From JBKHXU01 sp046565865 (GTDB lineage Bacteria > Pseudomonadota > Gammaproteobacteria > Acidiferrobacterales > Sulfurifustaceae): DNA of 10,243 bases. The translations under genes were made by a program, and so were the position numbers. The notes under the pieces are model-generated. The model saw only the letters and a list, made by a program, of their open reading frames with translations. It did not search any database and was not told the DNA's origin. Within the stretch, counting starts at the first letter, position 1, and the number at the start of each line of letters is the position of its first letter. Below, piece by piece: positions 5,737 to 10,243 of the stretch. Location: positions 1 through 10,243 of the forward strand of contig JBKHXU010000130.1 in the NCBI GenBank assembly GCA_046565865.1, written 5' to 3'.

Positions 5737-6819
5737 ATGCGATTTTTATCTGGCCTCGTGATCGCCGCCGTCCTGTCACCTCCGATTCATGCTGCGTCGT
5801 GGCCGCCGCTCAAGCCGCCCGATCCGCTCAAGGTCGATTGGGTGCTGAAACAAACGCTGATCCGCTATCCCGAGGTGCACGCCCATCACCGGCGCTACCT
5901 CGCCGCGCTCGAACGCGCGGTCGCGGCCGAGCGCAGCGGGCGCGCGACCGCAGTGGATCGGCAGGACGCCGAACTCGCGCGCTTGCACGCGGTGGAGCAT
6001 CACTTGGACCTCGAATGGCAGGCGCGCAATGCCTACTATGATTACTGGTTGGCCGCGCGTGCCGTCGAGGTAATCACCGAACGCAAGCGCCTGTGGGACG
6101 CCTACATCCCCGCCGGCAAGGCGCGCATGCACCGAGGCGCCGACGAGGCGCGCGATTTCGCGCTCGAGAGTGCGCGGCTGTATACGTTGCTGCTGGCGCA
6201 GGAGCAGGAGCGCGCCCAGGCGGCGTTGCGCCTGAACGTGCTGCTCGATCGCAGCCTCGACGAGACGCTGACGCTTCCCGACCCCGGACCGCGCAGTGTA
6301 TTACCGCCGGATCGCCAGGCGCTCGTCGAGCAGGCGCTGAAGGACGGGATCGGCATGCGCCTCGCGCACGCCGAAGTCGAACGGGCGAATGCGCTGGTGG
6401 AAGCGTTGCGCGCCGGCACGCGCAATGACGAGACTTTGGAAGCGGCACTGCACGAACTGGCCGGGGTGCAAGATCGACGCCGCGCCGTCGGCGCGCAGGT
6501 TGTGCGCGATGTTATGGCGGCGCACGATCGCGCCCGCGCCCGCGCCGAGGCCATGACGCTCTACGAACGCGATGTGATGCCGCGTCTCGACCAGGTCGTG
6601 AAGATGACGATGGCCGGCTATCAGGCCGGCCGCGTCGAGATCGCGCGCCTGCTCGACGCGCACGACGCTCGGTTCAACGCCGAACTCGAAACCGTCAAGC
6701 TGCGCGCGGACTATGAGAAGGCGCTGACCGACCTGGCACGGGTACTCGGACGGTTGTCGCCCGAACAGGAACGGAAACTGGCGCGCCGACCCCTCAACAT
6801 CGGCGGGAGCGCAAAATGA
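5737..6819 (+). CDS. TolC-family (CusC-like) outer-membrane-factor homologue, unusually short
   Basis: A 360-residue exported, mainly alpha-helical protein in the cusC position of a cusCBA operon. The ATG at 5737 begins a signal peptide (FLSGLVIAAVLSPPIHA, cleavage near residue 19). Upstream TTG (5692) and GTG (5707) codons are in frame but would spoil the signal peptide, and no good Shine-Dalgarno is visible for any start. The C-terminal segment MTMAGYQAGRVEIARLLDAH (290-309), followed by a Y-x-KAL-x(3)-ARVLG ending (to 338), is a TolC-family signature, and the coiled helices fit the periplasmic hairpins. The protein is short for the family (usually about 420-480 residues). In both halves the stretch that normally carries two beta-strands looks missing: about ten residues (66-75) separate the first two helices, and the second half runs helix to helix through 210-270. 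It may not form a normal outer-membrane barrel. Its stop overlaps the adaptor start by 4 bp (ATGA), indicating translational coupling. Confidence 0.75.
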   Translation: MRFLSGLVIAAVLSPPIHAASWPPLKPPDPLKVDWVLKQTLIRYPEVHAHHRRYLAALERAVAAERSGRATAVDRQDAELARLHAVEHHLDLEWQARNAYYDYWLAARAVEVITERKRLWDAYIPAGKARMHRGADEARDFALESARLYTLLLAQEQERAQAALRLNVLLDRSLDETLTLPDPGPRSVLPPDRQALVEQALKDGIGMRLAHAEVERANALVEALRAGTRNDETLEAALHELAGVQDRRRAVGAQVVRDVMAAHDRARARAEAMTLYERDVMPRLDQVVKMTMAGYQAGRVEIARLLDAHDARFNAELETVKLRADYEKALTDLARVLGRLSPEQERKLARRPLNIGGSAK

Positions 6820-8240
6820 CCGCAAACCTCAAGGCATACATGACTCGCAGCAGCGCCATCATCGTCGCCGTACTCGCCGGCCTTGTCGTGGGTGCGTCGC
6901 TTACCTATCAACTGGTCGACGGCAAGCCGAAGGAGACCGCCACGCCCGAACGCAACGTGCTTTACTACCGCAACCCGATGGGCACCGGGCACCTGTCCGA
7001 CAAGCCGATGAAAGACGAGATGGGCATGGACTACATCCCGGTCTACGCCGATGAGCCGGGTGCGGTCGCGGAGGCCGGCGTGATTCGCATCGACCCCGCG
7101 ATGGCGCAGAACATCGGCGTGCGCACGGCGGCGGTCACCAAGGGCAGCCTCGCCAGTGAGATTTCGGCGAACGGCGTGCTGGCGCTCGACGAAGCGGGCG
7201 TCGGCATCGTTACCGCGAGGGTCAACGGCTATATCGAAAAGCTGCATGTCGCCGTTGTCGGCCAGAAGATTCGCGAGGGCGAGCCGCTGTTCGAGCTGCA
7301 CAGTCCGGACCTCATCGCCGCGCTGGAAGAGTATCTCTCCGCGGTGCGCTATCAGGAATCGCTGCCGCTCGGCGGTCACCAGACGCTGCATCGCAATGCG
7401 ACCGACATGGTGGTCGGCGCTCACAAGCGGCTCGAGCTGCTCGGCCTCGATCGGAGTCAGATCAGGCAAGTGCAGGCCCAAGGCGGCGTGCCGCGCGTCA
7501 TCGCGATCAATGCCACCCAGAACGGTATTGTGCTGAAAAAGACCGCGACCGAGGGCGGCTACGTTACGCCGGGCATGGAGCTATTCACCATCGCCGATCT
7601 TTCGCGGCTCTGGGTGCTGGCGGATGTCTATGCCGCCGACTTCGCCGCGGTGCGCCCGGGCCAGACCGCGATCGTGGAGATTCAGGGCTTGCCCGGCAGA
7701 ACCTTTCGCGGCAAGGTCGATTTCATCTATCCCACGCTCGCCGCTGAGACGCGAACCGCCAAGGTCCGCATCGTGCTCGACAACCGGCAAGGTATGTTGC
7801 GCCCGGACATGTACGCCAGCGTGACCATCCAAGGCGCCGCGCAGAAACCGCGGTTGCTGGTGCCGAAGTCCGCGGTGCTGCGCACCGGCAAGCAGGATCT
7901 AGTGATCGTCGCCGCCGGCGCGAACCGCTACCGCCCGCAACCCGTGCGCCTCGGCGGTGAGACGCGCGAGCACTACGCCGTGCTCGAGGGTGTGAAGGAG
8001 GGTGACAGCGTCGTCACCTCGGCGCAGTTCCTGCTCGACTCCGAGAGCCGGATTCAGGAGGCGGTAAACAAGATGCGGCAAGACGATGTGCAGGCCGCAG
8101 CGCCTGCGTCGCCGCCGCATGAACATCCGGCTGGTCACAAACCGGCGGCGATGGCAAACGATAAGCCCAAACAGGCCGGTGGCGATAAAACGAAAACGCC
8201 AACCGCGGCGCACGATCACGGACACCATCAGCACCACTAG
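6816..8240 (+). CDS. cusB: CusB-type periplasmic adaptor (membrane fusion protein) with His-rich tail
   Basis: A 474-residue adaptor linking the RND pump to its outer-membrane partner. An N-terminal membrane anchor (about 12-34) is followed by a Met-rich heavy-metal-binding segment from residue 50, LYYRNPM through KDEMGMDYIPVY, with M55, M65, M69 and M71. M55, M69 and M71 line up with the three Met residues that bind Cu(I)/Ag(I) in E. coli CusB. The barrel-sandwich halves lie near 131-165 and 225-260 (VTARVNGYIEKLHV and NGIVLKKTATEGGYVTPG), flanking an alpha-hairpin region. Beta-barrel and membrane-proximal domains follow (SRLWVLADVY onward, to about 415). After residue 420 is a low-complexity Lys/Ala/Pro tail with nine His residues (435, 437, 441, 466, 468, 470, 471, 473, 474), ending HDHGHHQHH. 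GGGAG at 6805-6809, 6 nt before the ATG, supports the start. The ATG at 6840 is an alternative, with weaker AAGG. The gene overlaps the upstream TolC-like gene by 4 bp and precedes cusA by 9 bp. Confidence 0.94.
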   Translation: MTANLKAYMTRSSAIIVAVLAGLVVGASLTYQLVDGKPKETATPERNVLYYRNPMGTGHLSDKPMKDEMGMDYIPVYADEPGAVAEAGVIRIDPAMAQNIGVRTAAVTKGSLASEISANGVLALDEAGVGIVTARVNGYIEKLHVAVVGQKIREGEPLFELHSPDLIAALEEYLSAVRYQESLPLGGHQTLHRNATDMVVGAHKRLELLGLDRSQIRQVQAQGGVPRVIAINATQNGIVLKKTATEGGYVTPGMELFTIADLSRLWVLADVYAADFAAVRPGQTAIVEIQGLPGRTFRGKVDFIYPTLAAETRTAKVRIVLDNRQGMLRPDMYASVTIQGAAQKPRLLVPKSAVLRTGKQDLVIVAAGANRYRPQPVRLGGETREHYAVLEGVKEGDSVVTSAQFLLDSESRIQEAVNKMRQDDVQAAAPASPPHEHPAGHKPAAMANDKPKQAGGDKTKTPTAAHDHGHHQHH

Positions 8241-8249
8241 GACATCGTC

Positions 8250-10243
8250 ATGTTGGATCGTCTGATCGATGTCTGCGTCCGCTACCCTATCGTCGTTCTG
8301 ATCGTCACTGCGGTCGTCGCGGTGGCGGGCGCGTATGCAGTGGTGCAGACGCCAAAGGATGCGATTCCCGATCTGTCCGACGTACAGGTCATCGTCTACA
8401 CCGAATATCCCGAGCAGGCGCCGCAGATCGTCGAGGCGCAGGTCACGTATCCGCTGACCACCGCCTTGCGCGGCGTGTCCGGCGCCAAGGCCGTGCGCGG
8501 GTATTCGCTGTTCGGCGTGTCGTTCGTGTACGTGATCTTCGCCGACGGCACCGATCCCTACTGGGCGCGCTCGCGCGTACTGGAATATTTGAATCAGGCG
8601 ACGCGCCGGCTGCCCAAGGGCGTGGTGCCGACACTCGGTCCCGACGCGAGCGGGGTCGGTTGGGTGTATCAATACGCGCTGGTCGATAAGAGCGGCCAGC
8701 ACGATTTGGCCGGGCTGCGCAGCCTGCAAGATTGGTATTTGCGCTACGAGCTGCAAGCGGTTCCGGGCGTGGCCGAGGTCGCCAGCGTCGGCGGGTTCGT
8801 GCGCCAGTATCAAGTCGAGATCGACCCGGTGCGGCTCGCCGCGCACGGCATTCGCATCGAGCAGGTGCGGCAGGCGATCGCACGCAGCAACAACGACGTC
8901 GGCGGGCGCGTGATCGAGCTGGCCGAGACCGAGTTTATGGTGCGCGGGCTCGGCTACATCCGCTCGGTCGCCGATATCGAATCCATCGCCGTCGTCGCCG
9001 ACGCGCGCGGGGTTCCGGTGCGGATCGCCGATCTCGGGCGCGTCACCATCGGCCCCGAGGCGCGGCGCGGCATCGCCGAGCTGAACGGCGAGGGCGAGGT
9101 CGTGGGCGGCATCGTCGTCATGCAAAACCGCCAGAACGCCCAGGCGGTAATTCGCGCGGTGAAGCAACGCCTTGCCGAGTTGACGCCGGGCCTGCCGGCG
9201 GGCGTCGAGATCATCACGGTCTACGACCGCTCGACGTTGATCGACCGCGCCATCACGACACTCAGCCGCACGTTGATCGAAGAGATGATCGTGGTCGCGC
9301 TGGTATGCGCGCTGTTTCTCTGGAACGTGCGCTCGCTCGCGGTCGCGCTGGTGGTGCTGCCGCTCGGCATCTTGATCTCGTTCGCGGTGATGTACCTGCA
9401 AGGCATCAACGCCAGCATCATGAGCTTGGGCGGTATCGCCATCGCCATCGGCGCCATGGTCGATGCCGCGATCGTCATGATCGAGAACGCGCACAAGCGT
9501 TTGGAGCGCGACGGCGAGCGGCGTCCGGCACGCGAGGTGGTACTCGCCGCCGCCAAGCAGCTTGGCCCGCCGCTGTTCTTCGGGCTCTTGATCGTCACCG
9601 TGTCGTTCCTGCCGGTGTTCACGCTCGAAGCGCAGGAGGGCCGCCTGTTCGCGCCGCTGGCGTATACCAAGACCTACGCGATGGCGGGCGCGGCGCTGCT
9701 ATCGGTGACGCTGGTGCCGGTGCTGATGGTGTATTTCATTCGCGGGCGCGTGCGCCCGGAGCGTGACATCCCCGTCAATCGCTTTCTGCAAGACCGTTAC
9801 CGCCGCCTCATCGATGCCGTGCTGAGCCGCAAGCGCGCGACGCTCGTCGTGGCCGGTGTCGTCATGCTGATCACGCTGTGGCCGGCGACGCGGTTGGGCA
9901 GTGAATTCATGCCGGCGTTGAACGAAGGCGATCTCCTGTACATGCCGACCACGTTTCCCGAGGTCTCGACCACCAAGATCAAGGAGATCCTGCAACAGAG
10001 CGACCGCATCATCCGCCGCTTCCCCGAGGTCGAAAGCGTGTTCGGCAAGGCCGGGCGTGCGGACACCGCGACCGACCCGGCGCCGCTGATGATGCTGGAG
10101 ACGACGATCCAGCTAAAAGACAAGAGCGAGTGGCGCGCCGGCATGACGCTGGAAAAACTGATCGACGAGCTCGATCGCGCCGTGAGGTTTCCGGGCGTGG
10201 CCAATACCTGGACCATGCCGATCCGCGCGCGCATCGACATGCA
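8250..10243 (+). CDS. cusA: CusA-type Cu(I)/Ag(I) RND efflux pump, N-terminal 664 residues (3' truncated)
   Basis: The inner-membrane, proton-driven pump of the CusCBA complex, open to the window end; the family is about 1040-1050 residues. AGGA at 8239-8242 lies 7 nt before the ATG. The first transmembrane helix is near residues 12-30, followed by the CusA-typical DAIPDLSDVQVIVYTEYPEQ. Other near-identical stretches include GTDPYWARSRVLEYLNQ, GPDASGVGW, SLQDWYLRYEL, VAEVASVGG and RRGIAELNGEGEV. The fourth transmembrane helix holds GAMVDAAIVMIENAHKR. Its Asp is residue 405, the same number as the proton-relay D405 of E. coli CusA. M391, M403 and M410 of the CusA methionine relay are also present. 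The start of the second periplasmic region (GEFMP-like, NEGDLLYMP, ETTIQLK, PIRARIDM) is normal. This strong match to the monovalent-cation HME-RND branch is the best evidence that the locus handles copper or silver rather than Zn/Co/Cd. Confidence 0.97.
   Translation, partial: MLDRLIDVCVRYPIVVLIVTAVVAVAGAYAVVQTPKDAIPDLSDVQVIVYTEYPEQAPQIVEAQVTYPLTTALRGVSGAKAVRGYSLFGVSFVYVIFADGTDPYWARSRVLEYLNQATRRLPKGVVPTLGPDASGVGWVYQYALVDKSGQHDLAGLRSLQDWYLRYELQAVPGVAEVASVGGFVRQYQVEIDPVRLAAHGIRIEQVRQAIARSNNDVGGRVIELAETEFMVRGLGYIRSVADIESIAVVADARGVPVRIADLGRVTIGPEARRGIAELNGEGEVVGGIVVMQNRQNAQAVIRAVKQRLAELTPGLPAGVEIITVYDRSTLIDRAITTLSRTLIEEMIVVALVCALFLWNVRSLAVALVVLPLGILISFAVMYLQGINASIMSLGGIAIAIGAMVDAAIVMIENAHKRLERDGERRPAREVVLAAAKQLGPPLFFGLLIVTVSFLPVFTLEAQEGRLFAPLAYTKTYAMAGAALLSVTLVPVLMVYFIRGRVRPERDIPVNRFLQDRYRRLIDAVLSRKRATLVVAGVVMLITLWPATRLGSEFMPALNEGDLLYMPTTFPEVSTTKIKEILQQSDRIIRRFPEVESVFGKAGRADTATDPAPLMMLETTIQLKDKSEWRAGMTLEKLIDELDRAVRFPGVANTWTMPIRARIDM

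Noticed and set aside
7899..9494. Long open frame on the minus strand opposite cusB/cusA
   Set aside because: It lies opposite two genes with strong family matches, its translation is Arg/His/Asp-rich low-complexity sequence, and it follows from high third-position GC in the coding strand.

Overview
The window is about 60% GC by eye, with long ORFs, tight gene spacing, GGAGG-type ribosome binding sites and signal peptides of Gram-negative style. A CusCBA-type tripartite efflux system and a transmembrane GGDEF-EAL protein fit a proteobacterium, probably beta or gamma. The sequence alone does not settle genus or lifestyle. I saw no rRNA, tRNA, CRISPR array, insertion sequence or phage gene.

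Layout. Positions 1-188 are the 3' end of a DUF302-family gene, followed by a terminator-like hairpin. A membrane-bound dual GGDEF-EAL cyclic-di-GMP enzyme (372-2375) runs rightward and converges on a leftward Crp/Fnr-family regulator (2392-3102). A 276-bp divergent intergenic region (3103-3378) holds a perfect 17-bp palindrome and a candidate promoter. It separates the regulator from a rightward metal-resistance block. That block starts with two exported cupredoxin/multicopper-oxidase proteins (3379-4452 and 4500-5636) and a strong intrinsic terminator (5649-5685). Next come an unusually short TolC-like protein (5737-6819), a CusB-type adaptor with a His-rich tail (6816-8240) and a CusA-type RND pump (8250 to the window end, truncated).

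How the genes may work together. CusCBA pumps move Cu(I)/Ag(I) out of the periplasm, and periplasmic multicopper oxidases can detoxify Cu(I) by oxidation. Their adjacency suggests a copper (or silver) defence module. No CusF chaperone or CusRS two-component system is visible here. The Crp/Fnr-like regulator is the nearest candidate controller.

The most interesting points are these. (1) The copper ligands of a multicopper oxidase appear divided between two genes. The second protein carries the type 1 site and four trinuclear-site histidines. The first lacks a type 1 cysteine but carries the other four, so together they have the canonical eight. (2) The TolC-like protein seems to lack the segments that normally form the outer-membrane beta-barrel. 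(3) The first oxidase subunit ends in a C-x2-H/C-x2-H pair and a GGGW-repeat tail.
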